A DNA stretch of 37,849 nucleotides from assembly GCA_024364805.1 (NCBI GenBank), contig CM044493.1, positions 50,093,915-50,131,763 of the forward strand. Direction: 5' to 3'. The notes below the pieces were generated by a model, which did not search any database, had not been told where the DNA came from, and saw only the letters and a list, made by a program, of their open reading frames with translations. Of the stretch, positions 1 to 10,021 are shown piece by piece. The translations under genes were made by a program, and so were the position numbers. Position 1 is the first letter of the stretch. Every line of letters begins with the position of its first letter. This stretch comes from Euprymna scolopes (lineage: Eukaryota; Mollusca; Cephalopoda; Sepiida; Sepiolidae).

Positions 1-874
1 ATGAACCACAGTTTTTTAGGAGATGTGATTATTGGATTAATCAATCAGCAATCGTCGGTGGCACACACATCTCTGTTTTTATAGATATATAGAAATATAT
101 ATGTATATGCATGTATATAATATTATTATTAACTATACACACATATAAATCGCAAGATCTAAATTCCTGCTATAAAATATACTCGTGTGCGTAAGGTTTC
201 TCTGCATAGGGATACTTCGCCTTACAAGTGTTTGGTAGAGTGTAGAACTGTTTTGAAGTGGAATCAATGTGTCTGAAGGAGGTTCATATACATAATCGCA
301 ACTGAACTGATGGATGTTCACTGATACAAATATAAGCGAAATTCTGCTATTTCTCCTTTCAAGTTCGGTTCATTTTATGCTCATCAATTCGCGTGGATGT
401 CGCCTTCTTCTCCGTAAAACAAACTCAATCTCGCGTCCTATTTTTTTGTTTACGCGCCGTTAGCAAAGAGAGCACAACGTGTGTTTCCTTGAGGGTTGTT
501 TGTTAATGGCTATCGAGCAACTAGGAAATATTAAGAAATAATTTAATCTTAATACCCTGTATATGCTCGCGTTTGTATGACCACAATGTAGAGTTTAGGA
601 CTAATAATAAGAGTAAACTTTCTGTATGAAATGTAGTCTTCAGTAAACAGCACAAAGCTGGAATCCGGCAAGATCCAGAGAAATAAAGATGATTTACATA
701 ACAGAGTTAACCAGTAAATTAGTGATGAGAACATAAATGAAATTCACTTTTCGACTAATTAAATTCTAATAGCTTAGAATAAAAACAAATCGGCTGTTCG
801 AAGATCTATCCATTTCAGATTAAGATTAACTCACGGCTGCTCGTCCTGAGTTTTGAGAATTTTGATTGGAATAA
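1..874. other. AT-rich non-coding stretch
   Basis: I see no exon-like coding signal. The short open frames on both strands are of chance length and have no recognisable domain. No repeat family found elsewhere in the window is evident here. Confidence 0.5.
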
Positions 875-876
875 CT

Positions 877-927
<51 letters not shown>

Positions 928-960
928 GTATATAGATGTGTGTGTGTGTGAGAGAGAGAG
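875..960. repeat. Compound TA/TG/GA microsatellite
   Basis: A run of TA dinucleotides passes into TG dinucleotides, then an interrupted TG/TA part, and ends in GA dinucleotides. This is a compound simple repeat. Confidence 0.95.
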
Positions 961-1535
961 CGGTTGGTTTATCTTTGTTCATCTATCTATATATTTGCGT
1001 ATGTTGTTTCGAATGTGTACAATAATAAATAGTGTGGACATATGTATATAGTTTACTAACCATCTGTGCTAGCATGGTAAAACAAGGAAAACGCATGGAT
1101 CTGTATATCACTTGTTTCCCATTACATTTCTCCGGGAAATATCCGGGATACCGAAATAATAAATTAATAGCAATACATATCTGGTTTGTAAGTTTATGTG
1201 CAATAGTAATTTTAGCAGCGTAAAGAAGACACGATATGCAATGCAATACCTTAAACATTTATTGTTGTACTTAACAATTGTCATTAATCGACCATCATTC
1301 TTTAAAAGCTATAGTCCATTTAAAACTATACAGTTTAAGATACAAATATTCATGCCGTTTGCACAAATCTGAGATAAACTGTAGACTATAAAGACAAACA
1401 ATTAACCCATTCCAAGCTCGACTTGGCTTAGAAACAAGCAAGGAATTACGTCATACATAGCTGCACTTCAGTTTACAAACTGATAATTTAAAAAAAAATA
1501 AATTATAGACTTGATTTTTTAGCGTATTACATAGA
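961..1535. other. Non-coding stretch
   Basis: AT-rich sequence with overlapping open frames of 60-90 codons on opposite strands (about 983-1258). Neither frame has a recognisable motif, so I treat them as chance. Confidence 0.45.
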
Positions 1536-1625
1536 TTATATATATATATATAGATAGATAGATGGATAGATAAATATGTGTGTATATATATATATATATA
1601 TACATATATATATGGGGTATCAAAT
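1536..1625. repeat. TA/TAGA/TACA microsatellite at a LINE breakpoint
   Basis: TA repeats, then TAGA and TGTA/TACA-type repeats. The LINE reverse transcriptase reading frame on the minus strand runs straight into this tract just after its AFDK motif. The tract therefore marks the place where the 3' half of that LINE is missing. Confidence 0.9.
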
Positions 1626-2838
1626 ATCGTATCTTGTCAAAGGCCTTGGATATGTCAAGAGCAATTCCCCTAGAAAGGAAGCCTTTGTCAAGAGATTCAC
1701 TAATCCTGTGGGATATAACCGTCGGCACATCTACGGTAGATCTTGCAGAGAGGAAACCATATTGTGTGTCACTAAGAAGTTTATTCCTTCTGGGGTGGTT
1801 GACTATTTCTCTATTTACTATGGATTCCAGCAACTTACTCATAACACACAGGAGACTTATTGGTCTTTACTGAAGAGATGACTTATCACCTGAATTCTTA
1901 AATACAGGGCAAACTGATGAGGTCTTCCAGGGAGTCGGAAAGCACTTCTACTTAAGGCAACGCTTAAATAGTTTCGTAAGTATGGGAGCAAGTTCTGGTT
2001 GAAGCTTTTTTAACACTATAATTGGGATGCCATCAAGGCCAGTTGCTTTACTGGAATCTAGGTTCTTGATTAGCTTGGCGACCTCATGCACGGATATTTG
2101 TATGTTACCTAGCTTGTTCTGTGTTATAGGAGAAAATATGGGGAGCTGATGGCCTTCGTCGCATAGGGTAGAATTAGCTGCAAAGTTCTTTGCAAATAGT
2201 TTGGTCTTGTCTGACGCTGACGAGATGACCTCTGGTCCATTGATAATGGTTGGGATAGAACGCACACTTCTGTTCAGGATCCTATTTTTTATTTGCCAAA
2301 ACTGGTGGGAACCAAGCCGCTGATCAGCTACCTTGGATTTAACTGACTTAGTATATAGCTCTCTTGCATTTTTTATTACTCTTTTACAGTGGTTGCTGGC
2401 AGTTCTGAAAGCAGCTTTAGTCTCAGTGCATCTATTACGTTGGTAGCTATGGAAAAAGTGATTTTTGTGCGCGATAGCAGCAGCACATTCTGGCTGGCTG
2501 TTAGGTTTTTGTTGGAATTTTTTAGATGGTATGAATTGGTCTATGTCTACAATTAACCATTTGGTCAGATCTGATACTGTAGACGACACTTCCTTTTTAA
2601 ACATCGAGTGCAGAGGTAAATCAGATATGAATGTACGGAAGCCACTCCAGTAAGCCACAGAGTATCGGTATACAGTACGGTGGAGGGGTACGTCTGGGGA
2701 CTTCTTACATTTCGTTTTTATCTTAACTGATACGACGGAATGGTTGGAGGATCCTAGAGGATAATGAACGGAACATGAACATAGCTCAGGGGTAGATGAG
2801 AGAAAAAGGTCTAGGAGGCTTGCATATGACCGGGTGTC
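1626..2838 (-). pseudogene. LINE ORF2 C-terminal part: endonuclease end, linker and RT start (broken)
   Basis: The frame reads the end of the endonuclease (LDLFLSSTPELCSC, then SNHSVVSV where active copies usually have SDH). Next come a linker with basic helices (CKRVIKNARELYTKSV), the segment FWQIKNRILNRS, and RT block 0/1 (SSKATGLDGIPIIVLKKL). Past an in-frame TAG at 1948-1950 it continues without frame change through PVFKNSGDKSS and a second stop (TAA, 1867-1869, where a Tyr of NYRPISLL is expected). It then reads RPISLLCVMSKLLES and QYGFLSARST up to DISKAFDK near 1630. The YADD catalytic block is not present because the copy is cut before it. The lost EN Asp (SDH to SNH), two stops and the truncation mean it is dead. 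Confidence 0.8.
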
Positions 2839-3641
2839 TCGGGCACACGGGTGGGTTCGCGAACAATCTGAGTGAGGACATAAGCAATGGCAAAACCATG
2901 ACAACACCTCCCCTCATCGTCTGTCTTTTTTGAATGGGTCAGCCATTCCACGTTATGGGCGTTGAAGTCATCACAGATGTGGATGTTAGCCGAGAGATGT
3001 GCCGACAGTATGTGGTCTATTTTCTCAGATATGCTCTTAAAGATAGTAACTCCGCTGTTGTGGGCCCGATAGAGGGCAAATATAAATGCAGTGGTGTTAG
3101 CAAGTGCAACCCTGAATTACATATAGGGTAAATTGAGATCTTCTCTAGAGATATGCCTGCCACACGGGAAGCCATCCGTAATGTAGGCACATATTCCATG
3201 CCCATGGCGATCTTGGGGGTCAGAGTTAGCTGTTAAGTTAGAGTATCCGTTAATTTTTAACTCATCTAGGAAAGTGGTCGGCCCTATTCCAGTTTCACTC
3301 TTAAATAATATGTTCGGTTTCGTCTCCTGTAATTGGGTTTCAACCTCTGGAAGGTTGGAACGTAGACCCCTGATGTTGGAGAAGGAGACCTGGTAGTAGG
3401 GGTCTACGTTGGAAGATGGGGTTCTAGGTTTAATCGAGTTTTTATTCTGGAGATATTTCATGTTGAGGTTTTGGGATTTGTGGAATAGGTCGGCACACTT
3501 GGTAAGAGCAGTACAGAGAGGGAAAGTAAGAGCAAAAGACAGGATTTTTTTGTAGCACATGAAAAGGTAATGCCATAACAATTGCCCACTAGTATGACAT
3601 CGAGAGGTCCCACCAGAGACTACTGCATGGTCCAGATCCAC
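2839..3641 (-). pseudogene. LINE ORF2 endonuclease domain (broken)
   Basis: This is an apurinic/apyrimidinic-type endonuclease that would nick target DNA for target-primed reverse transcription. Visible motifs are SFSNIRGLRSNLPEVET near 3390-3335 with the metal-site Asn, LFKSETGIG with the expected Glu near 3296, GHGICAYI, and DDFNAHNVEWLTHS near 2960-2920 (usual form GDFNxHN). An in-frame stop lies at about 3117 after NLPYM. The frame then goes on with FRVALANTTAFIFALYRAHNSG. A frameshift near 2838 separates REPTRVP from the LDLFL segment. About 85 residues precede the NIRGL motif, which may include the end of an upstream region. Confidence 0.8.
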
Positions 3642-3649
3642 TCACCAAA

Positions 3650-3850
3650 TGGCAATACAGCACTCCAAATACTTTGAGCCTGCTGATAGAACAGCCTTCT
3701 TAGTGGTTAATCGAAGGTTCGGGTCCCTTACTATCAGGCGGATAACGTCAGCCCAGACAAAACGTTTACCTCTAGGACCCTTACTAGTGACATGGCCACA
3801 AGGACAGACAGAGACAGAAAAATGTCCGACTACTCAGACTACTGGTCACC
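3650..3850 (-). pseudogene. Possible LINE ORF1 / upstream coding remnant
   Basis: On the minus strand a frame reads GPRGKRFVWADVIRLIVRDP, then KKAVLSAGSKYLECCIAIW and a stop, directly before the frame with VVSGGTSRCHTSG that leads into the endonuclease. Similar wording (by nucleotide) lies upstream of the endonuclease of copy 2 near 6680-6830. It is probably ORF1 or the inter-ORF part of the LINE. I cannot name a domain. The GGTS stretch faintly recalls the GGxND block of SGNH esterases found in some LINE ORF1 proteins, but that is weak. Confidence 0.35.
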
Positions 3851-4829
3851 AAATACTACCGACCTTTAAGCAGCTTTTTCTTAACCCTTTGTCAGAAAAA
3901 TCAGTGAATGAGGACTGAGGGACAAAAAATGAGAAGCGAGAGTTACTGGAGCTGCCGATAACACATCAACTGTATTATCTACTCTCCATTTAAAAAAAAG
4001 CGGAGGAGGATGGGAATGGGTACAAGTGAGTTGTTTATATCTAAGTAGTAAGTTCGGTGCTAAGTTAACAATTTAGGACACTTTTGATGATAATCTCCCC
4101 TCCCATATTAATGGGTGGAAGAACCATTGGAGTTTCACCTTATAATTAATTAAAATCCAATAATTAACTTTTATCAATTTGTAAAGTCGGCTTAATATTA
4201 ATTTCCACTCGAGTTTAGATAATTATTCAAGGTTTTACTTTAGGAGGTTCGTTTTCATAGGTAACTTTTTCTTTGCTAATGGCACTGTATTATATTTCGA
4301 ATGTAATTGAAAATAAGGCTGACTATATTAGATGGTTTGATTGGCTAGCCAGGAAACAAGCATTTTCAATATAGGAAAACTTGCAATAATAGTATATATT
4401 AAGTATACTACTTAAATAAAGTCCGTAGTTTATCTACTCTAATAGACAATAAATTCCGGCATTTAAAAAAAAATTATCGTTAGTTTCCGGCATTTTGTTT
4501 GTTTTTATCGTTTACTTTGTAGCATGGGGGTGACGAATAAGACATGAGAATATAAACAAATACATAAATAAAACAAGAAAAACAAGTTTAAAAACAAGGT
4601 AACATTAAAAAACATTTAGGATGAGTTTTAAAAAATACTTAACGTGTTTGCCATAATGTTCCGTTCGCCGTCTTTTTGCCAACTGGTAGCTGGCATGTCG
4701 TCGTGTCTTCCTAGAGCGTAAGAAGATTTCTATTTCCGGATAACTTGGACCAGTTCCTATCTATTTATAGAATAAACGTCGTTACGTTCAGATGTGTAAA
4801 ATATTAAATTTACATCTTTTTTCATTGTT
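3851..4829. other. AT-rich non-coding stretch
   Basis: There is no open frame of note and no repeat matched elsewhere in the window. It lies between two LINE copies of the same orientation. Confidence 0.45.
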
Positions 4830-4859
4830 AAAAAAGTTCAAACTTTTTTTTTATGAGAA

Positions 4860-5361
4860 ATATTTGATAAAATTGCGTATTTGCCTTGTGATACCATACG
4901 ATTTAATATTCTTGAGAACCTCATACACTATTAAAGGCTTTAGATATATCTCTGCTACACTTCTTGCACTTATGTATTATTCATTGCATTGTATATTCAT
5001 TCAGAGATTACAGTTTGAATATCTGCAGTAGAATAAACTTGCCTTCATTATACCAAAAAGAAGTAAAGTATACAAGAAGTAGTGAACTAATGTTAGATCC
5101 AAGAATTTGACAAAGAGAGGAAAGAGGTTAATAGGGCGATTATTTAGTGGATGATTTGTTTCGCCAGAATTCTTTTGAATTGGTCTCATAGAAACAGTTT
5201 TCCAGCAGTATGAAAACTAGGTTTAGTAGAGCATTTGTTGAAGAGTTTGAAGAAAACTGATCCAATTTTTGCAGGGAATGTTTTAATAGTACAGTCGGGA
5301 TGAGATCAGGCCCACTGATCTTTGGAGTGTTTAAACTTTTTATGGTACTACAATATACCAC
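4860..5361 (-). pseudogene. LINE RT fragment (copy 2)
   Basis: The minus-strand frame LNTPKISGPDLIPTVLLKHSLQKL is followed by FILLENCFYETNSKEFWRN. In a second frame the remnant of NYRPISLLP appears as NNRPINLFPLFVKFLDL. It aligns segment by segment with LLKKCSAEVAPVLSKLYNK and SNYRPISLLPILPK of the copy at 20.9-21.1 kb. Further 3', the plus-strand text near 4890-5030 (ttagatatatctctgc, attcagagattacag) matches 20690-20770. There are at least one frameshift and many substitutions. It is a fossil with no complete RT block. Confidence 0.75.
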
Positions 5362-5820
5362 AGGAAGGGAGGATTTTCAGATCACTGGGTGCAGTTTTGA
5401 GCCGCAAACGAAAATCTAGGAGTGAGTGTTCCGCTGGATCAAAAGTAGAGTTGGTGTCAAATCGTCGAGTGTGCAAGTCACGTATCTTCATTTGCTGTGC
5501 AAACAACCTCAATGTTGTTGAATCGTGGTGGAATTGTCGATGCTTATAAATTTTCCAGAAATCAAGGTTCTAATTCCTATGCCTTAATGCGTTTTCTGAT
5601 GGTTTTGGTATATCTTCTCTTGGCTGCGGCTATTTCGCTTTTATAATTATTTTAATTTCTATAAGTTTTTATTTCTTTGTACTAGAAATATATGCTGCCC
5701 TCGAGCCGTGGCGAATGCGCCAGTAAGAGAGAACTATTTGAGAGAGTGGGGTTTACTGTAGAACTTGTGTAGAACAATCTTATTTGCGTAGTTTCCTGCA
5801 AGAACGGTAAAGATATTTCC

Positions 5821-6500
5821 TCATGCAGCATCTCTGATGTGATACCTAATGGCTTTCCAGTAATCCTTCTTGTAGTATTTTGCCATTTTAGTAATGGATC
5901 TTCTTACTAAGGGCCGATAGTTTAGAGTGAAATATATTATTATCGTAACAGTATCATCATTCAAAATATGGCAATGAGCATTTATAACACAATCCTCGGT
6001 TACTGTAGGCAAAAAAACGCTAGAAGAAAGGCTTGATATCCGAAAAATTTGGTGGAGAGACCGGGAACGTTACTACCAGTATCATCGGAAGAGATATAGA
6101 GACGTTATATCTGATGCTACCAGATGGATCTGTGTAACTAAGGAAACAAAGCCAATTACTGTGTTGGATATTAAAATCACTAACTACATGTACCTGAGTG
6201 CTAGGTCTATGTCACCAGAGACATGATTAATTAGTCCTAGGTCGAGGAAGCGTAACTAAAATATAAATAACTAACACTATGGTATAATATTATTTTAAAT
6301 TACATGAAAGCCTGATCGCTTGCTTCCAGTTTTGATTCCCTTATCAAGAGAAGAGTGTTACGAATATATATGTAACGCCCGTGCATTTGTCTGTCTGAGT
6401 TCTTGTGACAAAGTGTGAAGGAGAATATACAGGAGAAATACTTCTATATTGGCTAAGTTTGTTCTAAGCCTACGGATATTTGTGAATGGGAGTCCCAAGT
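5821..6500 (-). pseudogene. LINE endonuclease fragment (copy 2)
   Basis: Separate frames on the minus strand give LPFTNIRRLRTNLANIEVFL (start of the domain), QVHVVSDFNIQHSNWLCFLS (core, GDFN read as SDFN), and the end segment LPTVTEDCVINAHCHILNDD, followed by KKDYWKAIRYHIRDAA of the linker. The last two segments match the copy at 32.9-33.4 kb (DDCFTNARSPL, KATSTTKM). Frames change several times and in-frame stops are present. Confidence 0.7.
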
Positions 6501-6850
6501 GAGGAGGCGACTTTTTCTTTTTGAGTGTACCTCTGGTTTGATCTTTATTTCTTGATTGAGTTTTCAGTTAATATATTACTTAAAGTTTTAGGTCAAATAT
6601 TGCTAAACAAAGTGGATATGTATAGCTCCAACATGCAGCACAAGTAGATCATCAACCGACTCTATTGTCCACAGCAATGTGGCCTGAGAAATAACCACCG
6701 GAGATGAGTGCGTGGTCATCTTCTATGCGCGACATTGCACTAAAGACAACGCGATATTCTAAACTGATGATAGAGCAACCGTTTTAGTACTACGAAAGAG
6801 GTAGGTGTTCTGCACTGTCCATCGGAATATAGCACCCCAAAAAACTGTCC

Positions 6851-7158
6851 AATTGGTATATTTAACTAGTCAGACAAGTGTGTCCCAGTCAAATCGCATG
6901 AATATACATGTCAACCAAGTATCCTAAAACTGCAAAGTTTTAGAGGAAAGAAATAAAGTAAAAATGGGAGATTGTGTTCATTAGTCGAGTCGGGAAACAA
7001 AGCTAAACACTTGGTGCCTCTAATGATTCCCTTTGATAACCCCTCTGCTAGTAGTCAATAGGCAAAAAAGAGTATGGAAGTTAAGCCTATTTACTCCTTA
7101 TATGTGAGCGATTGTTTTTGTGTGAATTTAGATTACATTTTACATAGTGTAACGTAGA
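6851..7158. other. Non-coding stretch
   Basis: There is no gene or clear repeat. It ends at the left arm of the long palindrome. Confidence 0.4.
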
Positions 7159-7284
7159 GAAATAAAAAGGAACACACCGTATTGTGTGTTCATCAACGTT
7201 TCGTCTTTATTTCGAGACTTCCTCTGGACGAAATAAAGACGAAACGTTGATGAACACACAATACGGTTTGTTCCTTTTTATTTC
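7159..7284. repeat. 56-bp near-perfect inverted repeat (hairpin)
   Basis: Arms at 7159-7214 and 7229-7284 are reverse complements at 55 of 56 positions by my reading (the mismatch lies in the CACACCG/CGGTTTG part). They are separated by a 14-nt loop. The short string catagtgtaac occurs just outside on the left (7143) and again about 40 bp to the right (7321). Such a structure can be a foldback transposon/MITE or a cruciform-forming satellite monomer. Confidence 0.9.
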
Positions 7285-7296
7285 ACTATTTCGTCG

Positions 7297-7353
7297 GAAT
7301 ACAATTACCATTATTTTCATCATAGTGTAACATAAAAATGATAATTGTATTCT
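7297..7353. repeat. Second, shorter inverted repeat
   Basis: The arms GAATACAATTAxCATT and AATGxTAATTGTATTC face each other across about 20 bp. The pair sits directly beside the 56-bp palindrome, so two hairpins lie in tandem. Confidence 0.7.
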
Positions 7354-7429
7354 CTGAAATTTTAGTTGCACTTCTAGTATAATTTATATTAACGGTTATA
7401 AATTGTATAAATATGTAAGTGAATGTGTG

Positions 7430-7720
7430 GGAAAATAGAAACGGACATACGAACGGCTTACCTGTAAAGTGCCCACGTGTCTGTTTGTCATGCGCGTTGG
7501 ACAGGAAAAGGAGAGACCAAGATGGCGTCTGCGATATTTAACAGAAACGGTCTCATGTGATTTCGCGAGATTCACGCAGTGAATGGTATATAAAGCAGGT
7601 CGCTTGGAGGAGTGGCGAAGTATTTTCGCCGTACAGACGGTTAATCAGTGCATTGGAACGAGTGAAGGAAGTTCCAGTTCTACAGATTGGGTAACTATTT
7701 ACTATGCGGTTTGTTAAGCA
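7430..7720 (+). promoter_or_regulatory. Promoter-like segment with TATA box
   Basis: This segment is richer in G/C than its surroundings. It contains CAAGATGGCGTC (YY1-like, about 7520), TATATAAAG (about 7590), and an initiator-like TCAGTGC about 60 bp further on. About 45 bp after that, GGGTAACT could serve as a splice donor. I see no coding frame. It could be an orphan host core promoter with a first non-coding exon, or the 5' part of a long terminal repeat of a retroelement. The sequence alone does not decide. Confidence 0.35.
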
Positions 7721-8442
7721 TAATAATTAATTAAGGATAATTTCTTATTAAACTATGCACAAATGTCTTGCAGTTTTTGGATGTCATACTTTAGCTTTTC
7801 TTGAGCTAACTATTTTTTATATATTTTTAATTAGACTATTTCAATTTTTTAATGCTGTCTGATTTTATTTTTAATCGGGAATCCATCTTCTGAGCTTCTG
7901 AAAGCCACGGCAACAGCTCAATAACATCACCAGATATATTTTTCGAGGATATGTAATTTTACATTTATCATTAAAATTAATGTTTTGTAATTACCACGCC
8001 ATTTATTTTTATTTTTCCTTTGGATTTTAAAATATGCATAAATTCTCATCTATTAAGAGGTGCATCCAGAGATAAAAAGCAAATATTATATCATGACAGT
8101 GAAATAAACCAAAAAGAAGCAAAGATGAGAAAAAAAACAGTTGCTTAATCATTAAAAGCCTATAGACTTATAAAATAAAAGTATATTTTATATCCTAATA
8201 TTAGGTAATAGAAAAACATCTCAAATGAAAAAATGACAACCACTGAAATAAAGTGTATATGTAGTGATGAGAACTTATTTCTGTGTAACTACTTCGCAAA
8301 CGTTCAGATGAAAAAATGCAACGCCCATGATAGCATGTATATTATAATCATAGAAAAGGTCGTATATATGTTTACAGCTTGTTGATTTGATCATGTAGAC
8401 GTATATTATTTTGAAATAAATAAATTAATTTTGTCTTCTTTT

Positions 8443-8445
<3 letters not shown>
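7721..8445. other. AT-rich non-coding stretch
   Basis: There is no coding frame or repeat family that I can match within the window. Confidence 0.45.
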
Positions 8446-8495
<50 letters not shown>

Positions 8496-8568
8496 AGTTA
8501 TAAAATATATATGGCGATTAAGCTACAGTGAATATTCCGCGTTTCATCCACTCTAGGGCTCTTCAGGT
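8446..8568 (+). repeat. (TA)n followed by the left half of a foldback repeat
   Basis: A TA run (8446-8490) leads into a 78-bp segment (8491-8568) that closely matches the left arm and loop of the palindrome at 31333-31406, including GGCGATTAAGCTAC and GAATATTCCGCG. The right arm is absent here, so this is a half copy. Confidence 0.85.
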
Positions 8569-9125
8569 TTATGCGCGAATTTTGTGGTTGCCTGTCGTTT
8601 TTATATACGTATCTTCTATTGAGATCTTAGTTAACCAATCAGCTTTCTTGTATCCACCGCGCTCCTCCTATTTTGAAAAATATCTGCTATTTAACATGTG
8701 TGTTTTACATAAAATCGGGGAAATAACAATTTTATAGTTAAATAGTTAGAGATGAATAAAGAATCTGAATCGGACTGTGTAATTGTATCGGAATCGGAGA
8801 TATATGTATATTCTATGTGACCGCCAACGTCTTTTTTCGGGAAGCGGCGGAGGGGTAAATGTTTTTAGAACTTTTTTATCCCTCGTAAATCAAAATATGC
8901 CCGATTCACAAAAGTAGGTTGTAAATATACTTTATTTGAGCGACTTTTACAACTGCCACAAAGAGTAAGAAGAACGACTGTTTACAGACAAATGCCTGCA
9001 GGCAATGTAGGTAAGATTTGTCGGACTGTCAGGCTTTCAGTACTATATGAGATCCATTTGAAAAAGATAAAAAACATTTCGATTAATACTGAAACTGAGC
9101 GTTATACAATAGTTAATATAAATAT
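8569..9125. other. Non-coding stretch
   Basis: Short chance open frames only. A small GC-richer patch occurs near 8830 (gaagcggcggagggg). No gene is recognised. Confidence 0.4.
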
Positions 9126-9690
9126 TTTCTATGTAAAATTAAGTAATTTTAAAGCAATATACAATTTAATACTGATAAAACTGAAGTATGAATTTAAGAA
9201 ACAAACTATTACAAAACGTATTACACACAAACGATTAATAATTTTAAAAGTGAAAGTAATAATTTTGAAAGTGTAAGTAATAATTTTAAAAGTGAAAGTA
9301 ATAATTTTAAAAGTGTAAGTAATAATTTTAAAAGTGTAAGTAATAATTTTAAAAGTGTAAGTAATAATTTTAAAAGTGAAAGTAATAATTTTAAAAGTGT
9401 AAGTAATAATTTTAAAAGTGAAAGTAATAATTTTAAAAGTGTAAGTAATAATTTTAAAAGTGTAAGTAATAATTTTAAAAGTGGAAGTAATAATTTTAAA
9501 AGTGTAAGTAATAATTTTAAAAGTGAAAGTAATAATTTTAAAAGTGAAAGTAATAATTTTAAAAATAAAAACAAACAATAAATAATTTTAAGATGGAAAC
9601 AAACGATGAAATACAAAAACTGAAATCAAACTAATAATTTAAATACAAACAAGCAATAAAAGTTACTAATGCAGAAATATTTTTTTTAAT
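9126..9690. repeat. Duplicated unit, copy 1, carrying a 21-bp array
   Basis: Its left flank (attaagtaattttaaagc, from 9139) and right flank (acaaacaataaataatttt; agaaatatttttt) occur again in the same order at 9775-10021. The two copies form a direct repeat. Copy 1 is longer because of the 21-bp array inside it. Confidence 0.85.
9236..9563. repeat. 21-bp minisatellite, about 15-16 copies
   Basis: The monomer reads TAATAATTTTAAAAGTGxAAG, where x alternates between A and T (one G variant). Because 21 is divisible by 3, every frame stays open and the minus strand gives a repetitive Phe/Ile/Thr/Tyr peptide, which I do not regard as a gene. Monomers with T contain GTAAGTAA, a splice-donor-like string. 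Confidence 0.95.
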
Positions 9691-9774
9691 TTAATTTAGA
9701 GAAAAATCACATGGGTTGAATGTTATTTTTTGGAATTTTATAGATGATGATTGCTAATACACATATTATCCATG

Positions 9775-10021
9775 GAAAATTAAGTAATTTTAAAGCAATA
9801 TACAATTTAATACTGATTCAACTGAATTATAAAGTAAGGAAACAAACAATTAACAAACATATTAAACACCAACGACGAATAATTTTAAAATTGAAAACAA
9901 ACAATAAATAATTTTAAGAATGAAACAAACACTAAAATACAAAAAAATTGAAATCAAACAAATAATTTAAATACAACAAACAATAAAATTACTAGTTCAG
10001 AAATATTTTTAATTTAATTTA
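9775..10021. repeat. Duplicated unit, copy 2, without the array
   Basis: This is a direct repeat of the flanks of the 9126-9690 unit with only about one 21-bp monomer. It probably shows the unexpanded state. Confidence 0.85.

Larger units (their letters stand above)
1626..3850 (-). mobile_element. APE-type LINE, copy 1, 3'-truncated
   Basis: This is a non-LTR retrotransposon read right to left. In order it holds a possible ORF1 tail (about 3850-3650), an apurinic-type endonuclease (about 3390-2700), a linker, and the N-terminal part of a reverse transcriptase that stops at a microsatellite near 1630. The protein resembles the Jockey/CR1-like group of LINEs (NIRGLRSN, DFNAHN, SSKATGLDGIP, DISKAFDK). 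The 3' half of the RT, the 3' UTR and the tail are absent. LINEs normally lose their 5' end, so this loss happened after insertion. It belongs to the same clade as the other copies here but is clearly a different family, with roughly half of the aligned RT residues identical to the 19.5-21.3 kb copy by eye. Confidence 0.85.
4830..6850 (-). mobile_element. APE-type LINE, copy 2, highly decayed
   Basis: This is an old minus-strand LINE. From right to left come an upstream segment resembling the region before the endonuclease of copy 1 (about 6850-6680) and the endonuclease start (TNIRRLRTNLANIEVFL, about 6490-6440). Next are the core VVSDFNIQHSNWLCF (about 6190-6140), the end of the endonuclease and linker (NAHCHILNDDTVTIII, YWKAIRYHIRDA, 6000-5820), and the RT start (LNTPKISGPDLIPTVLLK, near 5330). 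The nucleotide match to the 20.6-20.8 kb RT region runs down to about 4860. It is closer to the 19.5-21.3 kb copy than to copy 1. There are many stops and frameshifts, and the 3' end is missing. Confidence 0.75.

Noticed and set aside
2934-3131. Plus-strand open frames at 2.5-3.9 kb and 24.1-24.4 kb
   Set aside because: They are antisense shadows of LINE coding sequence whose real motifs read on the minus strand.
9129-9616. Long minus-strand open frames over the 21-bp array that would give a repetitive Phe/Ile/Thr/Tyr or Leu-rich peptide
   Set aside because: The frames stay open only because the repeat unit is divisible by three and lacks stops. There is no start context, flanking exon or composition of a real protein.
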